In this document: piece after piece, positions 23,628 to 35,574 of the stretch | How positions within the stretch are numbered: the stretch's first letter is position 1 | How the letters are laid out: each line of letters opens with the position of its first letter | Source: Carnegiea gigantea | Taxonomy: Eukaryota; Streptophyta; Magnoliopsida; Caryophyllales; Cactaceae | Assembly (NCBI GenBank): GCA_029747015.1 | Contig: JAKOGI010000023.1 | Location: 1,232,501 to 1,296,500 of the forward strand | DNA length: 64,000 nt | Direction of reading: 5' to 3' | The notes under the pieces: generated by a model | Database searches by the model: none | Seen by the model: the letters and a program-made list of their open reading frames with translations, nothing else | What the model was told of the DNA's origin: nothing | Translations under genes and position numbers: made by a program

Positions 23628-24420
23628 TGGCCCAATTTGGCTAGTCAAATCACCCTACAGAGGAGTGAATAAGGTGATGATTGAAGTCACAAAATAACCA
23701 AGATAAAAATGCAAAAAATATAAATGGGGACAAAACACACTATTTACTGAGGTTCGGCCACGTCTAGCCCTCTACCCATGAGCTCCCTTTGCCAATGGAA
23801 TTTTGAACCCTTTTCTTCTATTAGGTTGGTTGATTACACACGATTCACTAACCATATGACCTACAAGTTGACCCTACAACTTTAGGCGTCCCAACGTACG
23901 TGTTGCTCCTCAATCATACTTTGGTGGGCAACCCTCCAACTAGTCAATCCAACCCAATACAAAGAAAGATAACAACTATAAGTTAAACTTCGTATGCCAA
24001 TGTAAGCTCAAACACTTCCCAAGTTCCTCCTCTTAATTTGCAAGTGTAGCGCTTGTCTTTTTTTTCTTATGTATTTCCTTTTCCGTGTCTTTTTCAGCCT
24101 TCAAGATGCTTCAAAATTTTTGGCCAAGGATAATACAGCCTTTGCTAAGTAGCCGTTGCCACCAAATCAGGAAATAGTATCTCCGGTTGATTTCAAGGCC
24201 TTGAAAAACAATTCAAACCCTTGAAGATTCTACAGTTTTAGCAAATCTATCTACCAATGGTTAAATTCTTGATTTCCATAACTGATCCCTATACATCTTA
24301 CCAAATCAAGTATTATTATCTCATGATCACATTATCAAATTTGAATCACAAAATATAATGTCATAAAGATCACATATTCAAATTTGAATGCTAAATCATC
24401 TCAATATATTTTAGCAACTT
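23628..24420 (-). repeat. LARD-2 5' LTR
   Basis: Starts TGGCCCAATTTGG on the plus strand just beyond the primer site and ends near 'ttagcaactt', matching 'gtggcaactc' at the end of the left LTR (21840). Edges are approximate. Confidence 0.6.
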
Positions 24421-26004
24421 CTATTAAATCAATTAAGCACTATATACTAGCTTGTCAATATCCACTTAGAATCATAACATATATAAACAATATAAATATT
24501 AAGATAATTCAAATACAACATGATGAATATATCAATTGACCAATCCCTTTTTATCTTTCATCGAAACATATTAATAAGCATATTGTAAGCTCCAAGAAAG
24601 CTAACATTGATCACCAAGGAAAACACACAACCCTAGTGTCCACACCCATTTATAAAAGAGAAAGAAATAAAATAAAAAAGGAAGAGAAAAGAGTTGGAAT
24701 AATCATAGCAAGTTAGGTACTAAATGCACCTAAAGTACGCTTGCTAGATACTATCATAGAGGTCCATGGACTACTCTATATCGTCACCATGTTGCATTAA
24801 TCCCCACTAGAACTTATACTAACTTATTGAACCACTAGGACTAAGCCTCAAAAAAGTTAAAACTGTTAGTAACAAAAAGGATGTTCCAAAAGAAAGCACA
24901 TCACGGAGATAGAAGAGAGCTCGAATTCTTAAGCTTATCAAAACTCTTAGCCCAATTATGAGAATTATACATATGCCAATCAACATGTAAAGAGGATAAG
25001 AATTATACATGGCCATTAACATGTGGTAAAGAGCACAAAGGTCTAGGATAACACAAGAAGCATGAATGCACAATTTAGGCATATGCTTTAAATCCTCTAC
25101 CTAATCCTTGGGTTGTATACTCACATCAAACTCATGAGTTTAGTCTAAATTAAGAGCATGAATCACACAAATCTCGAAGATGGGATGGTGGAAATGAGGG
25201 ATCCTTGAAAATGTGAAACAATGACAAAGGGGTAAGATAATAGAAGTGATAATAGACTTGGGATGAGACTCAATAGAACTTGGGTCAACTAGTTCTAGAT
25301 CACAAGGCATGACCTTGACACAATCTCCTCAGCACATGAATCCTCTGAAGAGATCACCTCAAGGAAACATTCCTCTTCAACAAAGATATCCTCGAAACCC
25401 ACAATTATGTCATGCTTTAGATCACAACTAGCATTTGCCACTTGTTTCTCATTCTCGTCAAAGTCTCCAAGGGAGCCAAAAGAAGTGGTTCATGAGTATC
25501 AATACTCAAATTACCCTCAAGATTACCCATAGCTATGAAAGTCTCAAGAGAGGCTAAGATTGCTGTAGAAGACACATAAATGTTACTCACATCCTTATAA
25601 GAAAATTTGTCTTGAGAAGGCAGGCAAGAGTTAACATCATGGTCCAAGGAATTCTCATAAAAATAAGAAGAGGGAATCTAATCATAAGATTAGAGGGGAC
25701 AAAAGGAGGAGCTTTAACTTAATTCTCATAATTAACCATAGTCTCCTAAAGACGCCAACACCATTAGGTTTCTTGTCGCCTATTAGCAATAGAAATCAAA
25801 GAATCAAGACAAGGGATATTCCTAATTGTCTCCCACTCATAAATCTTACCACTCAAATCCTTGAGGAAATCTCAAGCCTTAATTGCTATTCTATCCAAAA
25901 ACTCTCCCCCATATATAGACTCAACCATTGTCCTATTACTCACATCCAAACCCTCATAACTAATTTGACTCAAGTTCCATTTCTTTAAACCGTGCATGAT
26001 AACG
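24421..26004. other. Athila-like interior, decayed
   Basis: No recognisable domain. Minus-strand short frames near 25.4-25.65 kb (for example CLPSQDKFSYKDVSNIYVSS) could be gag C-terminal residue, but I cannot confirm it. Confidence 0.35.
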
Positions 26005-26430
26005 GCATTAGGTAAGTAACTCCTTGAACTTACTCATAGACATCCAAAAAGGCTCTTGTTCAAGTTGTACAAAAGTAAGGATTTTATTCATAAGCACAAT
26101 GGTTAAGCTAGTGGGGAAGTACCTTCTAAGGAAGACATCAACAAAGGAAGCCCAAGGTTTAACAGAATCAAGTTAAGGCCATGCATCCACCGTCTTTGAG
26201 AGTAAAGGGAATAAATCCTGAATAATTTTTGGTACTCTAGACATGTTCATTGGATAACATACCTCCTTAAACTTACAAATAAACATAAAAAGATCTTCAA
26301 AGTCAATAAATTTGGAAAGCTTGTTAGCATAGTTAGGGCTAAGGTCAAATGTCACATCCTTAGGAATATGGGAGGTCAAAAGATGATTGTGGGGAGGTTT
26401 GGGGATGATAAAAGTGATCCTGCAAACAAG
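26005..26430 (-). pseudogene. Gag remnant of the Athila-like element
   Basis: The minus strand reads 'LSKFIDFEDLFMFICKFKEV' and continues 'CYPMNMSRVPKIIQDLFPLL'. After a stop it gives 'PWASFVDVFLRRYFPTSLT' and 'MNKILTFVQLEQEPFWMSMS' with KFKEL. These follow the Athila/Tat gag pattern F-G-EDPxxHLxxF-xxC ... A-WL ... SW-DMxxxFLxKFFPxxRxxxLRxxIxxFxQ-x-E-xxEAWERFKxL. Gag packages the genomic RNA in the cytoplasm. Stops and a frame change inside the match show the gene is dead, and no protease, reverse transcriptase or integrase was found downstream on the minus strand. Its distance from the decayed primer site (about 340 bases) suits the start of a gag-pol frame. Confidence 0.6.
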
Positions 26431-26756
26431 AAAGTTTCAGTTCCACTCTTTCATAAAGGACTGACCAAGATTAGTAGCTTTCGGATCAATATTGGCCATA
26501 TTAGTTTCAGTAAAAGTTCGAAGCCCACTATTACCACCATTATCATTAAAATGAGTCACAACATCTTGGTTTTCGATTTTTTAATTTTTTGGGATTTTCA
26601 ACTTATCTAACTTTTTTTTTTTTGTGTTTTTCAATATCGTCAGCCCAAGTAACTCGTCTATAACGCAAGATACAAGATAATGCAACAACAATAGAAATCA
26701 CAATAGCACACAATGAACTAAAAGGAGTCATATTTTCATTAAGCAACCTGATCTCA

Positions 26757-26783
26757 TGCCAACATCCCTGGCAATGATGTCAT
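26757..26783 (-). other. Decayed primer-binding site, TGGCGCC type
   Basis: On the minus strand this reads AATGACATCATTGCCAGGG. The remembered Athila/Tat pattern is TTGGCGCCGTTGCCGGGG. The core differences are all transitions, three of them at CpG positions, as expected from decay of methylated DNA. Confidence 0.6.
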
Positions 26784-26836
26784 TTTGTTGAATAGTATTT
26801 GGGGAGTAAGGGAAAATTTATGATCCTTTGAGACAA

Positions 26837-27937
26837 TGTTGAAATCAAGTATTTATTAGCCAATCCAATGCATATATGAATAACTAAAACATGTAATAAA
26901 TAACTAATCAAGCACCAATCCTAGGATAATCATGACAAATTAAGCTAATTAAAACCTAATCTAATTTATGCATGCTTAATCAAAACTAATGAACACAAAA
27001 GTGTCACTAAAATAATTAACATAAAACATCATCTAAACTATCAAATAATAAGAAAATATGAAATAATTAACTAACACAGCAGTAAAACTGATCTAAAGGG
27101 AGAAAAAAGAGGAAAAAATGTTATTAAATGGGCTTGTCCAACCATAGAACTTGAATCTTTAAGAGCTGAGCAAGGAGGAGTGATATGTGGCTTGTGTCCA
27201 CTTGTTGAGCACTAGTCTACCTAAATACTCCTAATCTAACACATGATTAACAAAAAGTTCAAACGTGTAAAAATGGGCTTTGAAACCTAACCTGAAAAAG
27301 AGAAAAAAATTATGCAGTGCAATGGAGATTTAAAGAAGGGAAGAGATATTAAGAGAATAAACAACAACAACGATACCTCCTAGTATGGGTCCCACTTTTA
27401 CGGGGTTTGGGGAGATCCGAATATAGGAAGTCTTATCTCTACTGGCATCCCTGCCCGTAAAGAGGTTGAATCTAAGACACCCACAAAACAAGAATTTGTG
27501 AAAACATTTTATAGAAGAAGGATTTTGTGAAAACATTTAATGAAAAAAAAATCTAAGCATACACAGTAGGGAATGAAGTAATTGGACAGAAGCATCTTCA
27601 AGTAGTAATTGGATCGAAGCAAGTAAATTTAAGTATAAAAATAGTAGATCAAAATGGAGAAAACAAGAATTTAACATAAATAAAAACAGAAGAGTATGAA
27701 ACAGAGCAAGTTCAATAAAATTAAAACTTCATTAACTTTGAATGTGGCTTTAAAAATCAACTCTTAATCCATCAAGCATTAATCTTCTTCCCAACCTTCC
27801 CTGAGCTGTTTCTCTATATGATTTGACTCTGTTAAGTTTCAAAAGGGCTGAGATTGTTGGCCTTAGCTTATTTCCTAAAAAGAAACAAAAATATAAATAA
27901 AAATCCATAATTAGCCATTGTTAAAAGCTACAGTCTA
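26837..27937 (-). repeat. 5' LTR of the Athila-like element
   Basis: Begins TGTTGAAATCAAG on the plus strand and matches the repeat at 15052. An alternative inner edge at a second TGTTGAA near 26798 cannot be excluded. The outer edge is set by the GGTGA/AGTGA flank match. Confidence 0.6.
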
Positions 27938-27942
27938 GGTGA

Positions 27943-28962
27943 AATGGAGCATGATTCCCATAGAGAACTGCCTGCTGGCCACTCCGTCTTTCGGTAATGG
28001 GGACTAGAAGAGCATTGGAAGAGGTCCAAGTTGATTTCATGTCTAAGAGGTTCAACATTTTTGAAGAGAGAGTTCAAAAAGAATTTTTGAAGCTTCTAGA
28101 AAGAAGTGAAATGAAACTCTAGAAATCACACCCTATAGTAGCAGCTTGAGAAATTTCAGAATCTGATCACCAATTCTGATAGAATTTGTGGGTATTATAT
28201 ACAAAATTAGGGTAAAATAGTCTCTCATTTCTTATGGAATAAACCCTAAGAACAAAAGATGTCCAATCAGATAACTTCTATAAACCAAAAAAATCCATCA
28301 TTAAGTGAATAGGGAAGTAGTGAAAAGATGAGAAGTCAAGCGAAAATTGAGCAAGTTAATTGTTGATAGATGGGGACAAAGATCTCAATGAACTGAACAG
28401 TTGTAGCCGATGAGAAATCTCCTAACATATGAAAAAAATTGGCAAGGAAATTTTTTCCAAAAACTAAATTGGAGAATCCATTAGGAGATAGATTCATGAA
28501 ACTCTTTGGTAAGGAGATCAGGCTCATAAGGGGAGTTGAAACCAACCTTGAGGGGCCCTAAACCTGGGGAAACTCTAGGTGTGGGTTACTCAAAAAAAGA
28601 TACATAAGCCAAGTGAAATGTCCTAGGTTAAGGCCCATCTGATTCATGAATTAGGTAAACCTCAAGGGGCAAATGATTTAGATAGAATCCAAAAGATCCA
28701 GCTCAGTCAGAAACACCTAAATTATTAATGAAGCTCCTGCCTTTGGGGCTTTGAGTGTTCATCAAGAGAAGCTCAAGGAAAATTTGGCCTAGTTGCCTTC
28801 GGAAGCATCTTAACCTAACTTGCACTGAGAAAAAAGTAGATGAGATCCTCGTCTCGGCTAAACCTTCAGGAAAGATGCAAACATCTAGTAAATAAAAGTA
28901 TTTAGAACGAAAATCTAATCCTGTTAGAACTAGAATCCTATCATAAAATTTCTAAAAGATTT
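27943..28962. repeat. Repeat X, copy 2, segment 3 of 4
   Basis: Aligns with about 7925-8800 of copy 1: 'aaaaagaa(c/t)ttctaaagcttcta', 'tcagataacttct', 'gagaatccattaggagata' and 'ggtcctgcctttt/gctcctgcctttg' occur in the same order. It is cut by the LTR element at 28968. Confidence 0.65.
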
Positions 28963-28967
28963 CCTTT

Positions 28968-30101
28968 TGTTTGGGCACCAAACATGTCCTATTAAGCACT
29001 CCTAATCACTTAGTTTTCACCCGCAATCGAGATTCGTTTTAGTTTTTATTTGGCTTTTGTGATTTTATAGGAAATAAAGATTTAATGAAATAGTGGGCCT
29101 AAAAGACATGCTATAAGTGATGGAAATCAAGAGAATACATGCCGAGCCAAGCTTAGTGGGCCTGTTCATCCTACCTGATCCAATTGGAAGAAAAGAAAAG
29201 ATTCACTTGCTTGACCAACTCATTGGTCTTGCTGACTTGCCTCTCGTCAACTAGCGAACAAAGTGACCCAGCATTCGTGGTCCAATCTCTAACCTAGCAG
29301 AAATAAGGTCCAGCACCAACATCAGTATATCAATGAAATTCCAGAGGCAATTAAGGATTTTTCCAAGGAATTTTCCAACTCTATTTCCAATTTGAATAGA
29401 AAATTAATTACAATTAGAAAAGTGAGAATATCAGCTTGGACATTAGAAATTTAGTGGAATTAGGAAAGCAGGAGGGGGTTGGTACAAGTATAAAAAAGGG
29501 TGCTTGGGAGTTACTGTAAATCATCAATTTCTCTCCCTTTCTCTTATAGCATTAGTTTTATAATTTGAGAGATTATTGTAATTGTAGGAATTCTTTCAAG
29601 TTGCATTTATTTTCAAATTCTTGCTCTAGTTTCAATTTTCTAGCTCTAGTGTTAGTTTGATTTTTCTAGTTCTAGTTTCAATTCAAAGTTTGCTACTTTT
29701 AGTATCAATTCAAGTTTATTAGTTTCAATTTTAATCTTCCAAAAAGTTCTTTTTCATTCAAAGTTTCAATCTTTATCACTCTTTCAAGTCGATGGTAGAT
29801 ACTGAAGTCTCGAGGTGATCTCTCGTTCAAGATTTAGATTTCCACATCTAGTAAGGCTAAGTAGTCAAGGTAATTTTTTTCCTTCTCTCTTATAGTTTTT
29901 ATTTTAATTTTATGATTTTGATTAGGGTTTGTGTGAGGCTACTTGCAATTATTGGAAGTTAGTTTTAGTTAGATTATTTTAAATTAGTTTAGTAGTTCAA
30001 TACTAGTGATAAATTCAACCGATCTCTCTGGATGACCCGTAAAGTGCTACAACCACGACTGTACACTTGCGGCCTATTTTTACAGTTTATGAGATATAAC
30101 A
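28968..30101 (+). repeat. 5' LTR, 1134 bases
   Basis: Partner of 33583-34488. It contains about 228 extra bases (roughly 29225-29455) that are absent from the partner, joined at 'ggaattaggaaag'. Just after the LTR end, no clear primer-binding site is left. Confidence 0.85.
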
Positions 30102-31152
30102 AGTTGATTGCTTACTTTATTTGCTCAAAGTAGTTTAGTTAATTTTCTTTAAGTAGTTTGATTGGTATTAGCAGATTATTAGCAGGGACAGAACTACAAT
30201 TGAAAAAAAAATATCAGTGCAGTTTTTTTTAGATTTTCAGTTTTTGTTTGGATTTTTTCTGTGCTAGTCCCACTACTGATTTTGCTATTTTGATATTTTT
30301 AATGGATTCTTAGGGATTTTTAGAGTTTAGAAGATTTTTTGTGCAATGTTTGGGCACTTGTGGAATTTTCAGCAAATTCTAGACATATTCTGTTCTGATT
30401 TTTCTACATTGTTTTGCGACTGAATAAACTTTTATTCATGTTCCCTATGATTGTGTTGAATTTTTTGTATATAGTGTTCTAATTTTGGAGTTTGATTTTT
30501 TGTTTTACATGTAGTGTTTGATTGCTTAGGTTTTAGTTTATTTTGTGTTTGTTTTTGTTTAGGTGACATTTTCTGTTTTTGTTTTGTTTAGCTTCTGTTC
30601 CTTTTTTTTGTTTCATGTGTCCAAAAAAATAGGAAAATAAAATTGTGCTTGTGCTTTTTGTTTGTGCTTCTTTTCGATTTTTTGTGTTAGGTTACTTCTT
30701 GTTTTTAAAGTCCTTTTCATCTTTCTTTTCTTTTCATAATGTAGTTTTATTTTTGTTAGTTTATTTTATTTCGTTAATTTAGCTATTTAAATTTCTTGTT
30801 TTTGTTTTAGGAATTAGTTTTGAGCTAGTTTGTTAGGGTCATTGATTTTTTCCCTTTAAAATAAACCCAAAAAAATTGAAATAAAATTAAAAATCTAGAA
30901 AAATTTTAAAAATTGAAAATTGAAAAAAGAGTTTCAAGAATGTCAATTTTGAATTTCCCATAATATGAGCATGAATGCTTTTGGAGTTATTGGTTACAAC
31001 TTAATGATATCGTGCTCAGTTGAACCAAGTTTTCAAAAATGGAAAATTTATGAGGTTATTGTTGTAGGTCTGAATATTAAATTCTAAGGTCATGTTAAGT
31101 TTATGTGTTCTAGAGGTTTATTAGGACTATGGTCGAGAACTCCAGATGAGGT

Positions 31153-31467
31153 TTGAGATTTTTCAAAAAGTTGGCTTGGAATACTTATGAGTTTGAACAA
31201 GCTAGAGGGATCTTTGGATACCCTACTAATGGCGAGTATGTTTTTCCTGCTAATCCTCACCACCAGGATCACTTTGTAGATTCATACGATCACCAATATT
31301 ACTCTTATATGGCCCCTATTTCGTGTAATTATTGTGAGTCTTATGATCATAATGCTTATAATTGTGCATATCGTGATTATGTGGATGCTACATGTGTAAG
31401 TCTTGGAAAGACAATAAATGAAATGACTGATAAAATGGTAGAGACTATGAAAGAGATAATTGTTTAA
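31153..31467 (+). CDS. Zinc-knuckle protein frame of a non-autonomous LTR element
   Basis: A 104-codon frame; the true start may lie upstream because the region before it is broken. Residues 59-72 read CNYCESYDHNAYNC, a CX2CX4HX4C zinc knuckle like those of retroviral-type nucleocapsid proteins, which bind element RNA. It is followed by 'DATCVSLGKTINEMTDKMVE' and TMKEIIV, probably a short amphipathic helix. Tyr and His are frequent before the knuckle. It sits between the LTRs at 28968-30101 and 33583-34488, and no protease or polymerase follows, so it is probably part of a gag-like protein supplied to a particle made by another element. It may no longer be expressed. Confidence 0.6.
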   Translation: MRFFKKLAWNTYEFEQARGIFGYPTNGEYVFPANPHHQDHFVDSYDHQYYSYMAPISCNYCESYDHNAYNCAYRDYVDATCVSLGKTINEMTDKMVETMKEIIV

Positions 31468-32150
31468 TATTCCCACTATTTCAATTAGAATAGAGACGAT
31501 TATAATGAGCTTGACTCTAATTTAGAAGTTCCTAAACCTGAACTTAGTCCTTTTGATGATTTTGAGCCCTCTTATCTTGCTAGGCCTAATTTATATGATG
31601 ATATTTCTTTTTCTAGCCTAGAACAAGTGACCACTCTATGTCTCTATCCCCCAACCTTAAAACTAAATTTAGCTCACCTACAAATGTCACTGAGGATATC
31701 CACATTTCTGCAAACCCACCCACCCCTTTCAACGGCTCTTTTGAATTTGAGGAGGCTGAAGAATTTGAGAATGCTAGTGAGTTAGATTTGAAAATCACAA
31801 CTGAAGATGAGCATCATGATATAGATGAGCCATAAGATATTTATTTACAGGAGTCATGTGAGGGGGTGGCTAAGCCCACTAATTTAGAATTTAATGATGA
31901 TATTCTTTGTGAAGAATGTAAAACTTTTTCATATGGGCTAGATGAAAATGAAGGCTGGATGTGGATTTTTGTGTTCAATATAAATCCCTTTTTTTACCCC
32001 ATCATTGGCGACCTTATCCTCGAAAAATCCATGTCTGAATTTGCAGAGTCGAAGAACTTTGTGCCTATGACTTTTAATTTGGACCTGACTCTTGAGCATA
32101 TTGAAATTAAAGGACTTATGGACTTAGAACATACTGTTTTGTCTAGATAG
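31468..32150 (+). pseudogene. Acidic decayed frame downstream of the zinc knuckle
   Basis: After a stop and shifts, plus-strand reading continues as an acidic protein. One frame (31638-31835) holds 'FEFEEAEEFENASELDLKIT'. The next (about 31866-32150) reads 'EFNDDILCEECKTFSYGLDE' and ends SRE-like before further stops near 32.16 kb; a following passage gives 'FDKLKWPLIGL'. The pieces lie in the order expected of one longer protein. Proteins like this are found after the knuckle in plant non-autonomous LTR elements, and their role is not established. At least three frame breaks separate the pieces. Confidence 0.45.
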
Positions 32151-33582
32151 TTCTCTCATGATGATCAAATTTCTATGCCGATGACCTGCTTGCTGGCTAG
32201 GTCTAAGTATATCTCTTTGTTTGGCATTTGGGCCCAACAATTTGATAAGTTGAAATGGCCCTTAATTGGGCTGCATTGACATTATGAATACACTCTATAT
32301 GGCACCAACTCTCTTGTTTTTACTGTATTTATCTTACTGAGAGTCGTTCTTGTTTATTTGATAAGCTACTATGATCGCTAATAGGTTTTAATTTGAGTAG
32401 TAATCTCCAACTTGATATAAAGTTGCTGATCCTCCATAAGCCTCTATCTAAATGGATTTTAGGAGGTTATAACTTAGTTGAAATTCTGCACCTAGCCTGG
32501 TATTATCATTTTATCCCATGTATATTGTGTATATTGTGTCTTTTATTTTATCATTTTTTTAGATGCTCATTTTCCCATAATGTGGACATTGTGTGATCTT
32601 GGTATGGGGGGAAGCTATGCTTTAAAATTTTTGAAAAAGAAAAACCAAAATGCCAAGAATTTTGGAAAAATCAAAAAGATTTTCATACTTTGTGTGATTT
32701 TGAGGAATTGTACCATCTTGAGTAACTATGACCCCTTGTAACTTATTACTGGTTTGTATGTAATATAGTGTGCATGGTAGGCCTTAGATCAAAGTGTGCC
32801 ACTCTATATCCTGGTTCTGACCCCATCATCCTATTATAATGTGGAGTCTAATCCTTATTTATATATTACCATTATCTTAGGATTTTAGATGTTTATTGTT
32901 TAATTCTCCCACTTGTCTGTTTTATGTGGCCAAAAAAAAAAAGAGTTGAAAAAAATAAAATAAAAAGCCAAAGAGTCGGGAATGACAACTACCTTTTGAG
33001 GCATGTGCTAATGGGTACTACCCTTTGAGGCAATATTGCACTAGGGAAAGTTCGCTTCACAAATCAATGACTCAATAAAATAGTCAAGTGGGATTCAGTT
33101 GAACCATTGTAAGCTTAAATCCTAGGGTGATGGCAGACTTGTACATTGCACACTAGGATAGACTCATTAATTTTATGGTATGTGGGGTGAAAAATTAGTG
33201 CATAGGTGTCATGCCTGAAGAGTAAGAATCTTGATATGTACATTGTGCTTGTTTGTACTCTTGTATTTAGGTTGCAGGAGTGATTTGTTGGTCAACTGTA
33301 TACAGTTTTTTATTATATATATTTGCTTATATTTGAAAATTTTAAAAAAAATTCCATTTTCTTTTTGTTTTTCTTTTTTCTTCAAATCTTTTGTGGGTAT
33401 ATCTTCTGCAAACACTCATGAGACCGCATTCATCCACTAGGGGAACATAGAGGCTTAAAGGGCTTGTTACACGTGCTAATTGCAACTGTGATTCCTAAAG
33501 AAGTAAGTTGGTTGTCTTAGGTTATGTCTTTCTTTTCTTTTATTTTACTTAATGATGAGCAAGATCTTGGTGTGAAGGCATT

Positions 33583-34488
33583 TGTTTGGGCACCCAAAGT
33601 GTCCTATTAAGTACTCCTAATTACTTAGTTTTCACTTGTAATCAACATTGTTTTAGTTTTTATTTTGTTTTTGTGATTTTGTATGAAATAAAGATTTAAT
33701 AAAATAATGGGCGTAAAAGACACACGATAAGCAATGGAAATCAAGAGAATACAACTCGAGCCAAGCTAAGTGGGCTCATTCATGCTACATAATTCAATTG
33801 GAAGACGAGAAAAGAGTCATTTTCTTGACCCAGCTCGTTGGGCATGGAATTAGGAAAGTAGGAGGGATTGACACTCGTATAAATAAGGGTGCATAGGGTG
33901 CTTGTAAATCATCAATTTCTCTCCCTCGCTCTTATAGCATTAGTTTTAGAGTTTGAGAGATTACTGCAATTGTAGGAATTCTTTCAAGTTGAATTTAATT
34001 TCAAATTCTTATTCTATTTCAATTTTTCTAGTTCTAGTTTGAGTTTAATTTTTCTAGTTCTAGTTTCGATTCAAAGTTTTCTACTTTTAGTGTCAATTCA
34101 AGTTTATTAGTTTCAATTTTGTCTCCACAAAAATTCTTTTTCATTCAAAGTTTCAATCTTTGTTATTCTTTCGAGTCGATGGTGGATATTGAAGTCTCGA
34201 GGTAATCTCATGTTCAAGATTTGAATTTTCTACATTTAGCAAGGCTATGTAGTCTAGGTAATTTCTTTCTTCGCTCTTATAGTTTTTATCTTAATTTCAT
34301 CATTTATATTAGGGTTTTTGTGAGGTTACTTCCAATTATTGAAAATAGTTTTGGTTAGATTATTTTAAATTAGTTTGGTAGTTTAATACTAGTGATTAAA
34401 TTCAACCCATATTTGTGGACGATCCGTAAAGTGCTACAACCATGGTTGTACACTTGTGACTTATTTTTATAGTTCCTAAGATACAACA
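33583..34488 (+). repeat. 3' LTR, 906 bases
   Basis: Matches the 5' LTR with frequent substitutions, and is followed at once by the CCTTT target duplication and by the rest of repeat X. Confidence 0.87.
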
Positions 34489-34493
34489 CCTTT

Positions 34494-34790
34494 GATTTAA
34501 CCAATATATAAGTAATGTTAGAATCAGTATTAAGGGGAAGAAAAAATTGAGCAATTGAATGAGCTGCTAAGAAATTTACCTTTCTAGTAGCCTAAGCTTT
34601 TCTTATTCTTAATTCCCTTTCCTATTTAAGCATTAGAGGCTCTCGAAAGGAGAAACGCCACTCTTCACCTTATTGAATTATTTGTAGCTTCTAAAGCTAG
34701 ATGTCAATCGCTCTTGGGTTCGACCTGGCTCAAGCTTGGAAGACATCCTCTCTACCCTAAGCTGAAACAGATCAGAAATAAAACTAACAA
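34494..34790. repeat. Repeat X, copy 2, segment 4 of 4
   Basis: Aligns with about 8800-9080 of copy 1, including 'cgccactcttcacc/taccactcttctcc', 'ctcaagcttggaagacat/ctgagaagacat' and 'cctctctaccc/gctctttacc'. Confidence 0.6.
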
Positions 34791-35570
34791 CTTTGCTCGC
34801 TAACCCTGCATCCACATAAGTATTGAACTACTAATTATGCCTTGCTTATTAGATGATGATACGATATGGATGTATCAAGGATTTGATATTATTTGACAAA
34901 TTTGTTCGATGAAAATTACGTTTGAATAACTGTTTTATTTGAGTTATAGTTTATTGCTATTTAATTACAAGTATTACCCTGTCTTGGAAAATTTTTCCTT
35001 CTATTTTATAAAATCAGAATGAGTTTTTTTCCTTTTTGTGTTTTATGATTGGACATGCAAGAAGAATGATCAAATGAGTTGGACCAATACAGTGCCATGA
35101 CTTTTAAATATTCATGTGGATATAAAACATATTGATTATAAATATCTGATCAATGCAAATATTCATTTATAACCAACAATGTAAACAATTTATGAGTACC
35201 ACATATTTTGCTGTTTTAAGTCCCAGCTAATCTAACTCTGTTTAATATATTTAAGTTTCAAATTTGTGTAGTAAGAAAGTCTCACGTAAACAAGTTATAT
35301 TACATAAGAACATAATTAGTTTATAAATTAAAATAAAATTCAACAAAATTGAATGGATCTCAAAAACAATGCTTGAGATAATCTCACAACACATTGGCCT
35401 TGAAATTTTATATCAGGATGACCTGCTAGCTCGTCTTGGCCCGCACACAATCCAAGGTAGAGGAAGAGCAGAAGGCAAAAAGTAATGTTAGGCCGCAGTC
35501 CCCATAGGGATTTTAGAAACCCTAAAATGAGAAAGTTGGATCGCTAAACGGAAGAAATTTATCTGGACCT
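34791..35570. other. No recognisable gene or element
   Basis: AT-rich spacer. No open frame or repeat partner stands out. Confidence 0.45.
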
Positions 35571-35574
35571 GGAT

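Larger units (their letters stand above)
21225..24420 (-). mobile_element. Non-autonomous copia-like LTR element, left LTR truncated (LARD-2)
   Basis: About 615 bases at 21225-21838 match the inner part of 23628-24420, including 'gttgaccctacaacttta', 'cttatgtatttccttttc' and 'gataatacagcctttgcta'. The minus strand carries the primer site TGGTATAAGAGC at 23611-23622 next to the right LTR. The left LTR lacks about the first 170 bases of the repeat. The 1.77 kb interior has only short broken frames. A 'gaggttcggccacgt...' passage in the LTR resembles copia LTRs, but that assignment is tentative. Confidence 0.65.
15052..27937 (-). mobile_element. Athila/Tat-like LTR retrotransposon with two nested insertions
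   Basis: Two direct repeats of about 1.1-1.2 kb (from 15052 and from 26837) share long passages such as 'taatcctaggataat' and 'acataaaacatcatctaaa'. Inside the right repeat's left edge, the minus strand carries a decayed TGGCGCCGTTGCC-type primer site. A gag-like remnant lies on the minus strand near 26.0-26.4 kb. Flanking AGTGA (15047-15051) and GGTGA (27938-27942) fit a one-mismatch target duplication. No reverse transcriptase or integrase was recognised. The interior is expanded by insertions at 16420-20350 and 21225-24420. LTR outer edges are good to about ten bases at best. Confidence 0.65.
28968..34488 (+). mobile_element. Non-autonomous LTR retrotransposon, TSD CCTTT
   Basis: Direct LTRs 28968-30101 and 33583-34488 both begin TGTTTGGGCACC and end with ACAACA or ATAACA. 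Perfect 5-base duplications, CCTTT, flank the element (28963-28967 and 34489-34493), and repeat X continues on both sides. The interior is 3.5 kb and codes only for a short zinc-knuckle frame and an acidic frame, with no pol domain. Just before the 3' LTR is a GGTGTGAAGGCA purine-rich segment. The layout resembles non-autonomous relatives of Tat-type gypsy elements; the class is an inference. The left LTR is about 228 bases longer because of one internal indel. Confidence 0.88.

Noticed and set aside
26757..26783. Bacterial-type or organellar insertion
   Set aside because: Nothing in the window resembles plastid, mitochondrial or bacterial genes; the segment is a decayed primer-binding site.
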